A stretch of DNA of 37,306 nt from Flavobacteriaceae bacterium (GCA_029938265.1 JAOZVI010000010.1:1-37306), one strand, 5' to 3'; counted from the stretch's first letter, positions 1 to 8,835 are shown. Translations and numbers: made by a program. The notes: a model not told the origin generated them from the letters alone.

Positions 1-316
1 TGCCAAAAAGTTGTTCGATATCATCAAATGTATAATCGGTGTCTTCAACTACGTCATGCAATAAAGCTGCTACAATTGAATTTGTGCCCAATCCAATTTC
101 ATTGGCAACGGTTTTTGCTACAGCAATGGGATGATAGATATAGGGTTCGCCTGTTTTACGGCGTTGATCTTTATGAGCTTCTACGGCAAAATCAAAAGCT
201 TTACGTATCAAAACTTTATTTTCTTTAGTTAAAGTTTGATAGGTGTCATGTAACATATCTTTATATAGATATGCTATTTCTTTTTTTTCATCTTTTATGG
301 TTGCTGTATATGCCAA
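1..316 (-). CDS. RelA/SpoT family (p)ppGpp synthetase/hydrolase, N-terminal part (runs off window)
   Basis: Reading the minus strand gives about 105 residues matching the N-terminal HD hydrolase domain of long RelA/SpoT (Rsh) proteins, which make and break the stringent-response alarmone (p)ppGpp in the cytoplasm. Visible motifs are AHKDQRRKTGEPYIYHP (H48) and ALLHDVVEDTDYTFDD (H87-D88), the metal-binding pair of the hydrolase. The synthetase, TGS and ACT domains would lie beyond base 1. I choose a TTG start at 316: the frame is closed upstream by TGA, there is no ATG before the internal KDM, and TTG gives the usual leader of about 35 residues before LIRKAFD. An imperfect -7 element (minus-strand GACCTTTG, 348-355) lies 31 nt upstream. 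Family assignment is firm; the start codon is inferred. Confidence 0.9.
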   Translation of the reverse strand, partial: MAYTATIKDEKKEIAYLYKDMLHDTYQTLTKENKVLIRKAFDFAVEAHKDQRRKTGEPYIYHPIAVAKTVANEIGLGTNSIVAALLHDVVEDTDYTFDDIEQLFG

Positions 317-412
317 ATTATAATAATTGGATAAGGTGAAGCCTTTGCAAAGGTCTCAAGGCATAAAAATAATAAGTTATTTTTAAAGAATGTGTATAAA
401 AAAACGAAATTT

Positions 413-1645
413 TTATTTTAAAAGGTTTTGTACCCTATTTAACAAGCTGGGATGAGAATAATGTATAAAGACATTGGCTTTGTGAGGAGTTAAATTACTC
501 AAACTATTTTTAGAAAGTTTTTTTAATGCCGAAATTAATTCTTTGCCGCTATAATTGGTTTTGGCATAATTATCTGCCTGATATTCAAATTTACGGGAAA
601 TATAATTCATAATAATTCCTGTTATTTCTGAAATCGGACTATACAAAACGCCAAATGCGATTAAACCTATATGAAAACTTGGTAAATTAACTGACAAAGC
701 TTGTGAAAGTAAAGAACTTTTTAGCATAAGTGATAAGATGTATAAAGTAAAGCCGGTTAAAACAACTGAGATCAACATATTAATAAAAACATGCTTTTTT
801 TTGTAATGGCCTATTTCATGCGCCAAAACTCCAACAATTTCATCCGTTTCCAGATCATTAATCAAGGTATCATATAAGACAATTCTTTTTTTTGGTCCGA
901 ATCCTGAAAAGTAAGCATTGGCTTTGGTAGATCGTTTAGAGCCATCGATAACAAAAATATTATCCAATTTAAAACCAACCTTTAAAGAAAATTGTTCAAT
1001 TTTAGAACGAAGTTTGCCTTCTTCAAGAGGTGTTTGTTTGTTAAAAAGCGGTACGATCAATGAAGAGTAAAACAAAGTGATAAAAATGGTAAATACTGTT
1101 ATCAGTATCCAGGTGTAGATCCAAAAATTATCGCCTGTTTTTTGATAGAACCAGATAATGATTGCTAAAAGTCCACCACCAATCAATGCACTTAAAAACA
1201 ATCCTTTGATCTTATCAATAATAAATAATTTTTTAGTTGTTTTGTTAAATCCATATTTTTCTTCAATGATAAATGTATCGTAATAACTAAATGGCGTTGT
1301 TATAATATCATTGATCAATATTATTATTCCAAAGAATATTAAACCAACAAGAATTTCATTATCTGTTATTGAACGCGCAAATTCATCAACAATAGCAAAA
1401 CCTTTTGCATAAAAGAAACCAATCATAACAACAAATGAAAAAATTGAAGTAATTAAAGAAAACTTATAATTTTCCTTTTTATAAGCTTGTGATTTATAAT
1501 ATTCTTCTTTATTATAAACATCATTTAATTCAGCAGGGATCTCATCATTAAAATGTTGGGCATTTAGATGATCAATAACTTTGTCGATAATAAAATCGAT
1601 CACCAAAATAGCAATAATGATATTGAATAATATTTGTGGAGTCAT
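413..1645 (-). CDS. M48 family CAAX prenyl protease 1 / Ste24-like membrane metalloprotease
   Basis: A 410-residue multi-pass membrane zinc protease of the Ste24/CAAX protease 1 type. The N-terminal half has about five hydrophobic helices (roughly 3-22, 62-82, 98-118, 148-168, 178-200). The zinc motif AHEIGH (276-280 for HEIGH) is followed by a helix pair and the third ligand in RKFEYQADNYA (E354, with D358), the typical Ste24 arrangement. NAYFSGFGPKKRIVLYDTL just before the zinc site is also characteristic. Length fits the bacterial family. Bacteria do not farnesylate CAAX proteins, so the natural substrates are probably membrane or misfolded proteins (inference). It lies 68 nt downstream of the RNA methyltransferase gene on the same strand and may be co-transcribed with it. 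Confidence 0.93.
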   Translation of the reverse strand: MTPQILFNIIIAILVIDFIIDKVIDHLNAQHFNDEIPAELNDVYNKEEYYKSQAYKKENYKFSLITSIFSFVVMIGFFYAKGFAIVDEFARSITDNEILVGLIFFGIIILINDIITTPFSYYDTFIIEEKYGFNKTTKKLFIIDKIKGLFLSALIGGGLLAIIIWFYQKTGDNFWIYTWILITVFTIFITLFYSSLIVPLFNKQTPLEEGKLRSKIEQFSLKVGFKLDNIFVIDGSKRSTKANAYFSGFGPKKRIVLYDTLINDLETDEIVGVLAHEIGHYKKKHVFINMLISVVLTGFTLYILSLMLKSSLLSQALSVNLPSFHIGLIAFGVLYSPISEITGIIMNYISRKFEYQADNYAKTNYSGKELISALKKLSKNSLSNLTPHKANVFIHYSHPSLLNRVQNLLK

Positions 1646-1713
1646 TATTTAAGTTTGAAGTTTGAATAAAAATTCATTGTTGAAATCTTCCGATTTCCGA
1701 ATCTGTTTTCTCA

Positions 1714-2517
1714 CTAATTTAAATTTCTTTGTCTTTTCGCCTCAAAAATAAGAATTGCTGCCGAAACGGAAACATTTAATGAATCTATTTCTCCCTGCAT
1801 AGGAATTATTATCTTATTTGTTGAATTTTCTAACCAAACATCACTTAATCCAGTAGCTTCTGTGCCTACAATTATAGCAGATGATTCTTTGAAATTAATT
1901 TGTGTATAAATTTCACTTCCTGTGTTTAAAGCTGCAGCATAAATATTAATATGATTCTGATTTAAGAAGGTGAGAATTTCATCAGTAGTACCAGTGGCAA
2001 TTTGTGTAGTAAAAATACAGCCAACACTTGAGCGGATTATATTGGGATTATACATGTCTGTTTTTGGATTTGCAATTAAGACTGCATCTAAATTTGCAGC
2101 ATCGGCAGTTCGTAAAAGGGCGCCAATATTACCGGGTTTTTCCGGTGCTTCTGCAACCAATATCAATGGATTTGATCTAAGTTTTAAATCATTTAAATCC
2201 AGTTTTTTAATTTTTGCTATCGCAATAATTCCTTCAGTAGTTTTTCTGTGTGACATTTTTTGGTAAACTTCTTTGCTGATCTCAATAATTTCAATATTAG
2301 GAAAATCTTTTATTAGCGTTTTGACCTCATTTAAGGATATAATTTCATTACAAAAAAGCAAAGTAATAATCTCATAATTACCTTTTAAAGCCAATGAGAT
2401 TTCTCGAAGTCCTTCGATAATAAGAAGACCTTTCTTTTTTCGTACCCTCGACTTCTCTTGAAGCTGAATAATTTCTTTAACAATTGGGTTTTGTATGCTG
2501 GTAATTTTTTTGATCAA
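1714..2517 (-). CDS. SpoU/TrmH family RNA 2'-O-ribose methyltransferase
   Basis: A 267-residue SPOUT-class methyltransferase. An N-terminal RNA-binding substrate domain (about 1-105, starting with the typical ITSIQNPIVKEIIQLQEKSRVR) precedes a C-terminal knotted SpoU domain. The three SpoU motifs are present: EAPEKPGNIGALLRTADAA with its N and R residues, SAIIVGTEATGLSDVWL, and IPMQGEIDSLNVSVSAAI. These enzymes transfer methyl from SAM to a ribose 2'-OH of rRNA or tRNA. The exact target nucleotide cannot be told from sequence; the architecture is of the RlmB/TsnR type. It lies 42 nt downstream of the DUF3810 gene and 68 nt upstream of the M48 protease gene on the same strand. Confidence 0.92.
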   Translation of the reverse strand: MIKKITSIQNPIVKEIIQLQEKSRVRKKKGLLIIEGLREISLALKGNYEIITLLFCNEIISLNEVKTLIKDFPNIEIIEISKEVYQKMSHRKTTEGIIAIAKIKKLDLNDLKLRSNPLILVAEAPEKPGNIGALLRTADAANLDAVLIANPKTDMYNPNIIRSSVGCIFTTQIATGTTDEILTFLNQNHINIYAAALNTGSEIYTQINFKESSAIIVGTEATGLSDVWLENSTNKIIIPMQGEIDSLNVSVSAAILIFEAKRQRNLN

Positions 2518-2559
2518 AATATATTAATTTAAAAATTCAAAATAGAAAAACTTTAATAA

Positions 2560-3627
2560 TCACAGCGGATACTTCTTATCATAAGCCAATAACAAATCTA
2601 CCATTTTGCTATAACTTTGAATGCCGTGTTTTTGTTGGTTTACTTTTAGATAGTTATCATAAAAAAACTTAAAAAAAGGTTCGGTTGGATTTTTATACTT
2701 ACTCCAAAAAATTTCAATTTCTTTATAATTTTTAATAATTCCAACAGGAGTCTTCTTTAAATACATATCAAAAATTTCAGGATCTTTCTTTGCAATATCA
2801 TATAATGTGTATCGGTAAGCCATTAAATAAGCTGAGTATTGAAAGTATTGGTCATCATTATTAATAGCGGCCAAAAATCCTATAAAATTTGCTTCACTTT
2901 CTGAAGCAATTCCCAGTTGATGCGCAATTTCATGCGAACAGGTCATGGGTAAAGAAACTTTAGGTATTAAGTAATCAACCTGAGCTTCACCCGAAAGAGG
3001 GTTAAAATAACCGGCAAAACCCATATAAGTTAAGGGTAAGCTAAACAATGATTTTTTTATTGAAGATGGTTTGTATTCAAATTGAGAAAGATCTTTACTT
3101 AAATTATGATAACCATTTGCAGATTGATGCAATATTTTATTTTTATTATACGGAACTTTTACTTTCAAAGAATCATTTTCAGTAAGGTCAGTATGAATTT
3201 TGCTGAGCTTCAGAAGTAATTTTTCAGATAAAGTAGTTAACTCAATTAGATCATACTTGTTCTTTTCAAAATTCATTGAATTAGCAAGAGGTTTTCTTGA
3301 ATAGTTCAACCCCCATAAAAAATAGAATAGAAAATAAATTATTGAAAAAGTTGCGCCAATACTAAAAAGCAAATGTTTGATATTTCGCTTTTTATCAATA
3401 ACTATATTAATTATAAATTTGATTGTGAAAATGATTAATGAAATGTAAATTATATCGCCAATCGAAAAAGGAACCCAGCCAAATACATATCTGAATACAG
3501 TTGAAATAAATTTGTAAATTCCATTTGAATAATATTGTTCAATAAAATCAGGAAAGTAATTTAATATTTGTACAAAGATTATTTGAATAATTAAAAAAAC
3601 ACTTAAAGTTCGATTGGTTTTATACAT
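2560..3627 (-). CDS. DUF3810 family membrane zincin-like protein
   Basis: A 355-residue Bacteroidota-typical DUF3810 protein. Three hydrophobic segments occupy the N-terminal 110 residues (about 6-24, 55-76, 88-107; the last contains FYFLWGLNYSRKPLA, characteristic of the family). The remainder should be extracytoplasmic. A zinc-binding motif SHEIAHQLG (HEIAH, 232-236) is followed by SESEANF, whose glutamates (243/245) are well placed as third ligand, so a gluzincin-type metallopeptidase is likely. No substrate is known to me. A minus-strand -7 element (TATTTTTG, plus-strand 3651-3658) sits 23 nt upstream of the ATG. The gene is divergent from dnaB and heads a minus-strand run with the methyltransferase and protease genes. 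Confidence 0.88.
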   Translation of the reverse strand: MYKTNRTLSVFLIIQIIFVQILNYFPDFIEQYYSNGIYKFISTVFRYVFGWVPFSIGDIIYISLIIFTIKFIINIVIDKKRNIKHLLFSIGATFSIIYFLFYFLWGLNYSRKPLANSMNFEKNKYDLIELTTLSEKLLLKLSKIHTDLTENDSLKVKVPYNKNKILHQSANGYHNLSKDLSQFEYKPSSIKKSLFSLPLTYMGFAGYFNPLSGEAQVDYLIPKVSLPMTCSHEIAHQLGIASESEANFIGFLAAINNDDQYFQYSAYLMAYRYTLYDIAKKDPEIFDMYLKKTPVGIIKNYKEIEIFWSKYKNPTEPFFKFFYDNYLKVNQQKHGIQSYSKMVDLLLAYDKKYPL

Positions 3628-3650
3628 TTTATTGATTTACGATCAAACAG

Positions 3651-3658
3651 CAAAAATA
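3651..3658 (-). promoter_or_regulatory. Bacteroidota -7 element for DUF3810 gene
   Basis: Minus-strand TATTTTTG fits the TAnnTTTG consensus and ends 23 nt before the start codon. No TTG at the ideal -33 distance: the nearest is 25 nt away. Prediction only. Confidence 0.5.
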
Positions 3659-3786
3659 TTCAAATAATTCCAATATAAAAAAATCAATTATTGAGTAACT
3701 TTATGAAAATTACAGTATTAAAATTTGTTATGCTAAGATTTATAAAATAATTTTGAATTTCGTAACTTATAGGGCATAAAAACTTA

Positions 3787-3822
3787 TTAACAAAAAGTCA
3801 ACTTGTTAACACTTTTTGTTAA
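3787..3822. repeat. Perfect 12-bp inverted repeat in the dnaB / DUF3810 divergent intergenic region
   Basis: The arms are TTAACAAAAAGT (3787-3798) and its exact reverse complement (3811-3822), separated by 12 nt. It lies between two divergent genes, 54 nt before the dnaB start and about 130 nt from the DUF3810 promoter. The low-GC stem lacks the clear terminator layout seen elsewhere in the window. An operator for a dimeric regulator is possible, as is an mRNA hairpin; function is not determined. Confidence 0.6.
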
Positions 3823-3863
3823 ATTTAAAAAGAAAAAAGTCTGAAAATTCATGACTATTAAGC

Positions 3864-3871
3864 TACATTTG
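3864..3871 (+). promoter_or_regulatory. -7-like element immediately upstream of dnaB
   Basis: TACATTTG is a perfect TAnnTTTG match but ends only 4 nt before the dnaB ATG. If real, it would give a leaderless or nearly leaderless transcript. No good -33 TTG lies 19-21 nt upstream (CTG at 3841-3843). It could be chance. Confidence 0.35.
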
Positions 3872-3875
3872 CCAC

Positions 3876-5396
3876 ATGGAAAAAGCGAAACCAATTCAGC
3901 AAAGATCACTCAGAAAAGGGACTGTAATAAATCTTGAACAAGGAAAATTACCTCCTCAGGCGCTTGATTTAGAAGAGGCCGTTTTAGGAGCTATGTTAAT
4001 TGATAAGAAAGGTGTTGATGATGTAATTGATATTTTACATTCTGAAGCTTTTTACAAGCCGGCAAATAAGATGATATTTGAAGCGATTCACACACTTTTT
4101 AATGAATCTGAACCTATCGATTTGCTCACTGTTTCCAATCAATTGCGAAAAGATGCAAATTTAGAAAGTGCCGGAGGTGATTTTTATTTGATCAGCCTTA
4201 CACAAAAAGTTTCTTCAGCTGCTCATATTGAGTTTCATGCTCGTATTATTATTCAAAAATTTATTCAACGTCAGTTGATTTCTATTTCAAATGAAATTAT
4301 TCATAATTCTTATGATGAAACCATTGATGTTTTTGATTTACTGGATGATGCTGAAACAAAATTGTTTGACATAACTCAAGGAAATTTGAAGAAGAGTTCT
4401 GAAGCTGCTGAAAATTTAGTAGCATTGGCTTTGAAAAAGATTGAAGATATTTCTAACACTGAGGGTATGAGCGGTGTGCCAACCGGCTTTAACAAAATTG
4501 ATGAAATAACATCAGGATGGCAACCTTCTGATCTGATCATTATTGCTGCAAGACCCGGTATGGGTAAAACAGCATTTGTAATGTCGATGGCAAAAAATGT
4601 AGCAATAGATTTTGATATTCCTGTTGCTATTTTCTCATTAGAAATGTCATCTATTCAATTGATTACCAGAATGATTTCCAGCGAAACTGGTATTTCGTCT
4701 GAAAAACTTCGTAAAGGAAGTTTAGAAGCTTTTGAATGGGAGATCTTAAACAGAAAAATTAAAAATTTATCTGAAGCACCAATTTTTATTGATGATACTC
4801 CTTCTCTGGCTATTTTTGATCTTAGAGCAAAAGCGAGAAGATTGGTTTCTCAGCACGGTATAAAAGTATTGATTATTGATTACCTTCAATTGATGACTAT
4901 AGGAACAACCGGTAAAGGATTCGGAAATCGTGAACAAGAAATTTCTACAATTTCCCGAAATTTAAAAGCTCTGGCAAAAGAATTGAATATACCTGTTATT
5001 GCATTATCACAATTGTCACGTGCTGTTGAAACTCGTGGTGGTAGTAAAAGACCTTTGTTATCTGATCTGCGTGAATCAGGAGCTATTGAGCAGGATGCCG
5101 ATATTGTTTCGTTTATTTATCGTCCGGAATATTATGGTTTAACTGAATGGGATGATGAAGAAAGAACACCATGCGACGGTCAGGGTGAATTTATTATTGC
5201 CAAGCATAGAAATGGTGGTTTAGACCATATCCGTTTAAAATTTGAAGGTAAATTTGCAAAATTCTCAAATCTTGATGAAGGTTTTGAAACTAAATTCCAA
5301 TCTGCAATTAACAGTGATATGTCAACAGGTAATGTTGGTAGTACACATGATGCTTTTGGTGTTGATGATCCTGATGAAGAAGATGTACCTTTTTAA
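3876..5396 (+). CDS. dnaB: Replicative DNA helicase DnaB
   Basis: A 506-residue homologue of the hexameric helicase that unwinds DNA at the replication fork and recruits primase. The N-terminal DnaB domain covers about residues 24-130 (LPPQALDLEEAVLGAMLID, the usual entry). The C-terminal RecA-like domain follows the linker, with Walker A AARPGMGKTAF at about 223-233, MSMAK/FSLEMSS after it, and Walker B VLIIDYLQLM near 330. The SQLSRAVETRGGSKRPLLSDLRESGAIEQDAD block (sensor/arginine-finger region) is complete. No intein interrupts the gene. The start agrees with homologues that have a short charged leader before VINLE. The next gene begins 14 nt after its stop on the same strand, so the two are probably co-transcribed. 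Confidence 0.98.
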   Translation: MEKAKPIQQRSLRKGTVINLEQGKLPPQALDLEEAVLGAMLIDKKGVDDVIDILHSEAFYKPANKMIFEAIHTLFNESEPIDLLTVSNQLRKDANLESAGGDFYLISLTQKVSSAAHIEFHARIIIQKFIQRQLISISNEIIHNSYDETIDVFDLLDDAETKLFDITQGNLKKSSEAAENLVALALKKIEDISNTEGMSGVPTGFNKIDEITSGWQPSDLIIIAARPGMGKTAFVMSMAKNVAIDFDIPVAIFSLEMSSIQLITRMISSETGISSEKLRKGSLEAFEWEILNRKIKNLSEAPIFIDDTPSLAIFDLRAKARRLVSQHGIKVLIIDYLQLMTIGTTGKGFGNREQEISTISRNLKALAKELNIPVIALSQLSRAVETRGGSKRPLLSDLRESGAIEQDADIVSFIYRPEYYGLTEWDDEERTPCDGQGEFIIAKHRNGGLDHIRLKFEGKFAKFSNLDEGFETKFQSAINSDMSTGNVGSTHDAFGVDDPDEEDVPF

Positions 5397-5410
5397 TCAA
5401 CTTATTAAAA

Positions 5411-6682
5411 TTGCATAAAGAACTTCAACATATTTTTATTTTTTTAGCTTTTATTTTATTTAGCAATACTCTTATTGCTTCATTTATTTTGATTCCAATG
5501 GATGAAGTTTCCCAAAAGAATCATTTAAAAGCCTATGGAATCACATTTTTATCACTACAAAATTCACATAAGGTTAAATGGCTGCTCAATTACCGTGGAG
5601 GTTCATTTTTATTAGAAGATCTAGAAGAAATAAAAAATGAATGTACTATACGTGGTGTATCCTATGAAATTATTTCTGATACAAAAGCGATACAAATTCT
5701 GGAAGAAATTGGTAGTCCTTCTCAAAATAAACAAGCTGTTATCTTAGAAAAAGCACCTAAAATTGCAGTTTATTCACCTAAAGGAAATCTGCCCTGGGAT
5801 GATGCTGTAACTTTGGTTTTGCAGTATGCAGAAATACCTTATGATGTGATATATGATGAGGAAGTATTGCAGGATAAATTACTATTCTATGAGTGGTTAC
5901 ACTTGCATCATGAAGATTTTACCGGTCAATTTGGTAAATTCTACGGAGCATTTAGGATGACTCCATGGTATATTGAAAATAAAAAAGAGGCTGAACGGTT
6001 AGCAGGCAATTTAGGTTTTGATAAAGTATCACAAGAAAAATTAGCTGTAGCTAAAAAAATAAGAGATTTTGTAATAGGAGGAGGTTTTATGTTTGCAATG
6101 TGTTCTGCAACTGATAGCTTTGATATTGCCTTATCTGCTGATGGAGTAGATATTTGTGAAACTATGTTTGATGGAGATATTTCAGAAAATGATTACCAAA
6201 ATAAAATTGATTATCAAAAAACATTTGCTTTCACAAATTTTATTTTAGAAAGAAATCCGGTAACTTATGAGTTTTCAAATATTGATACTACTTTAAAAAG
6301 GAAAGTATTAAAAACTGAGGATTATTTTGAAATTAAGGAATTCTCCGCAAAATGGGATATGGTTCCCAGTATGTTATGTCAGAATCATACCTTACTTGTA
6401 AAAGGTTTTATGGGACAAACTACAGCTTATAATCCCAAAACAATTAAGCCAACAGTTGTAATCATGGCGCAAAATAATGTGAATGGTGAGGCTCGTTACA
6501 TTCACGGCGTAACCGGAAAAGGAATGTTTACATTTTATAGCGGTCATGATCCTGAAGATTATCAGCATAGAGTAGGAGATCCTAAAACCGAACTTGACCT
6601 GCATCCAAATTCCCCGGGGTACAGGTTAATTTTAAATAATATTCTTTTTCCTGCAGCTAAAAAGAAAAAGCAGAAGACTTAA
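5411..6682 (+). CDS. Secreted protein usually labelled 'asparagine synthetase B' in Bacteroidota; true function uncertain
   Basis: A 423-residue protein starting at TTG, which supplies a hydrophobic signal peptide (about 6-24, ...FSNTLIAS) before FILIPMDEVSQKNHLKAYG. Starting at the first internal ATG would lose this signal. Homologues in the phylum commonly carry the name asparagine synthetase B. I see neither an N-terminal catalytic Cys2 glutaminase domain nor the SGGxDS ATP-pyrophosphatase loop of real AsnB. Instead, PKIAVYSPKGNLPWDDAVTLV, GGGFMFAMCSATDS and FYSGHDPEDYQHRVGDP suggest a class I glutamine-amidotransferase/ThuA-like fold with a possible Cys elbow (inference). It is the second gene after dnaB, 14 nt apart. 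Confidence 0.75.
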   Translation: MHKELQHIFIFLAFILFSNTLIASFILIPMDEVSQKNHLKAYGITFLSLQNSHKVKWLLNYRGGSFLLEDLEEIKNECTIRGVSYEIISDTKAIQILEEIGSPSQNKQAVILEKAPKIAVYSPKGNLPWDDAVTLVLQYAEIPYDVIYDEEVLQDKLLFYEWLHLHHEDFTGQFGKFYGAFRMTPWYIENKKEAERLAGNLGFDKVSQEKLAVAKKIRDFVIGGGFMFAMCSATDSFDIALSADGVDICETMFDGDISENDYQNKIDYQKTFAFTNFILERNPVTYEFSNIDTTLKRKVLKTEDYFEIKEFSAKWDMVPSMLCQNHTLLVKGFMGQTTAYNPKTIKPTVVIMAQNNVNGEARYIHGVTGKGMFTFYSGHDPEDYQHRVGDPKTELDLHPNSPGYRLILNNILFPAAKKKKQKT

Positions 6683-6817
6683 AAAGTAGAAGGAAATAGT
6701 TTAAAGTAGTGCGGAGACCTAAATTATTTTGATTAAAGTAACTAAAGTTAAAATTCCTGTTAATATACTTAAAATAATTACAAAAGTTTATTTTACAAGA
6801 TGAAGTTTTTTAAAAAT

Positions 6818-6850
6818 ACTCAGGGCTTCACTTTAAGTGAAACCCTGAGT
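6818..6850 (-). terminator. Rho-independent terminator after the GH3 gene
   Basis: A hairpin with two 15-nt arms (ACTCAGGG...CCCTGAGT) and a 3-nt loop. Its one imperfect pair is a G:U wobble on the minus-strand transcript but a C/A mismatch on the plus strand. Minus-strand RNA continues AUUUUU after the stem. It lies 9 nt beyond the GH3 stop codon. It may also stop plus-strand readthrough from dnaB and its partner. Confidence 0.85.
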
Positions 6851-6859
6851 TATATAGAA

Positions 6860-8821
6860 TTATTCATAAGAAATTCCGTCACCAAATTTGTAAAGTGGAT
6901 TTTCAGAATCATAAGGTACATCTTCCAGTTGTTTTTGAACGGCTTCCCATGTAGAAGGTAGTTCAAAAGGCAATTTTCCGGATGGGTTTATTTTGCCAAA
7001 AATAATTTCTGCTATTACTTCATCAGAAGTGCCAAAATCAGCCATTAAAGCGTCACATTTTTCATTGATCTCCGTAAGAATTGCGGGGCGTTCTAAATTC
7101 ACAATAACCAAAGCAGGTTTTTTATCGATCAGTTCAAAGATATTTTTCTTTTCTTCTTCATTATAATAAAGTCTTCCCTGATGAAAAAAACGTTCTAAGA
7201 AGAAGTCACTTCTTTCATCAAAGGGAGTCCGGATACGTGTTAAAACAATATCTGCCTTATCAATATCATCAACTAGCTGTCCGTATTTATTGATAACTTC
7301 AGGATCGATCATGCCATCGGTGTAGATCTTAGTCCCTTCTGCTAAAGGAAGTAAGCCTTTATTTTTTAATAAAACAGTCGATTTTGCCTGGGCTTCTTTA
7401 CCTTTTTTTATAAATTCACTTTTACCAGTAATCTTTAAAGCTTCTTCTTCATCAACATAAGGATCATCAAAAAGACCTAAAATAAACCTATCTTTAAGAA
7501 TCCTTTTTACAGATTGGTCAATTCTTTTCTCTGATATTTGTCCGGATTTCACTAATTCTACAATTAATCCGGGAATCATCTCACCTCCAAACTGATCACA
7601 ACCAGCATCTATTACTTTTTTCACTCTTTGTATTGGTGTTAGATCTTCTACACCCCAAGCTCTGGCTTCTCCCATTTTAGTATTAGAAATAATATTCCAG
7701 TCGGTACATACAACACCGTTAAACTTTAAAGAATCCCTTAGTATTTTAGTAATGATTGTTTTGTTAAATGCAAAGGCTACATTTTCATCAGTTTGATCCA
7801 TAGGAATTCCATAATATGGCATAATTTGAGCAGTTTTTGCAGGAAAGGCTCCTTTAATAAATGGAATAATATGATAATCAAAATTATTGCCGGGATAAAC
7901 CTGTTCTTTTCCATAAGGAAAATGAGGGTCTTCACCATCTTTTTGAGGACCACCACCCGAAAAATGTTTGGTCATACATGCTACACTCGAACTATTTAAC
8001 GAATCTCCTTGAAAACCCAATACATAAGCTTTTGTTATAATAGCAGATAAACTGGCATCTTCACCAAAAGTACCATTAGATCTTCCCCATCTGGGTTCTG
8101 TTGCCAAATCTGCCATTGGATGTAATGCTAGTTTTATTCCTACTGCATTATATTCTTGTCTGGCAATATCACCAAATTCACGTACGAGTATAGTATCTCT
8201 TGTAGCCGCAAGACCAAGTGATGAAGGCCATTGAGAAAATGAGGGTGTAAATATTGCCGCACCGGGATTGTTTTGTGTACCATGTCTGGGATCTGTTGCT
8301 ATCGTAATAGGAATGCCCAGGCGTGTTCGCTCAGCCAATTTTTGGATATTATTATTAAATCTGGCAAGAATATCAGCATTATATGAATGCACAATATTAA
8401 AGCTGTTCATTTTCTTTAAAGCAATCATTTCAGAGCTGGGAGGTAACATAAATGAAAATGCCATTTCCATAGCATTGGTTGAAATAACGGGCATATCTAA
8501 TGGTTCACCTTCTTTGGTCATACCAATCATAGTGATGAACATAGTGCCGGCTTTTTCTTCAATATTCATCTGACTTACAAGATCATCAACCCGATCGTTT
8601 ACATTTGCTCTGGTATCTTCATAAATATCGAGTTTTCCATTTTTGTTAAGATCTCTAAAGGTTTTACCATCTACATTTAGTATACCTGCTTCATCACCTA
8701 ACAAAGCATAATTTTCTTTAACAGTATTTGATAGTTTTATATAATTGATCAGTGCATAAGCTGCTACTATTATGATAGCAATTAAAAAAATTATTCCTGT
8801 GATTTTAAATACTTTTTTCAT
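6860..8821 (-). CDS. Glycoside hydrolase family 3 (beta-glucosidase-like), membrane-anchored
   Basis: A 653-residue GH3 enzyme. An N-terminal hydrophobic segment (about 7-28) with no lipobox suggests an uncleaved anchor. A calcium-loop-like DLNKNGKLDIYED (57-69), common in Bacteroidota GH3 proteins, precedes the (beta/alpha)8 domain with ATDPRHGTQ (176-183), the KHFSGGG motif (K285-H286) and the nucleophile block GVVCTDWNI (D374). The C-terminal alpha/beta sandwich (about 480-640) is present (STVLLKNKGLLPL, ALVIVNLERPAIL). It should hydrolyse terminal beta-linked sugars in the periplasm or at the cell surface; substrate is not predictable. It lies 14 nt downstream of purL, so it probably shares the purL transcript, and ends at a strong terminator. 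A sugar hydrolase behind a purine gene is an odd pairing. Confidence 0.93.
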   Translation of the reverse strand: MKKVFKITGIIFLIAIIIVAAYALINYIKLSNTVKENYALLGDEAGILNVDGKTFRDLNKNGKLDIYEDTRANVNDRVDDLVSQMNIEEKAGTMFITMIGMTKEGEPLDMPVISTNAMEMAFSFMLPPSSEMIALKKMNSFNIVHSYNADILARFNNNIQKLAERTRLGIPITIATDPRHGTQNNPGAAIFTPSFSQWPSSLGLAATRDTILVREFGDIARQEYNAVGIKLALHPMADLATEPRWGRSNGTFGEDASLSAIITKAYVLGFQGDSLNSSSVACMTKHFSGGGPQKDGEDPHFPYGKEQVYPGNNFDYHIIPFIKGAFPAKTAQIMPYYGIPMDQTDENVAFAFNKTIITKILRDSLKFNGVVCTDWNIISNTKMGEARAWGVEDLTPIQRVKKVIDAGCDQFGGEMIPGLIVELVKSGQISEKRIDQSVKRILKDRFILGLFDDPYVDEEEALKITGKSEFIKKGKEAQAKSTVLLKNKGLLPLAEGTKIYTDGMIDPEVINKYGQLVDDIDKADIVLTRIRTPFDERSDFFLERFFHQGRLYYNEEEKKNIFELIDKKPALVIVNLERPAILTEINEKCDALMADFGTSDEVIAEIIFGKINPSGKLPFELPSTWEAVQKQLEDVPYDSENPLYKFGDGISYE

Positions 8822-8835
8822 GTTTATTGATTTAA

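Noticed and set aside
28-228. Open frame at the left edge, plus strand
   Set aside because: Antisense to the RelA/SpoT HD domain, which is clearly the real gene.
341-356. Short palindrome CCTTTGCAAAGG upstream of the RelA/SpoT gene
   Set aside because: Stem too short and no T-tract on either strand; it partly coincides with a weak -7-like sequence.
1970-2266. 98-codon open frame opposite the SpoU methyltransferase
   Set aside because: Lies entirely over SpoU motifs on the other strand; no independent support.
8268-8573. 101-codon open frame opposite the GH3 gene
   Set aside because: Antisense shadow of conserved GH3 catalytic-domain sequence.
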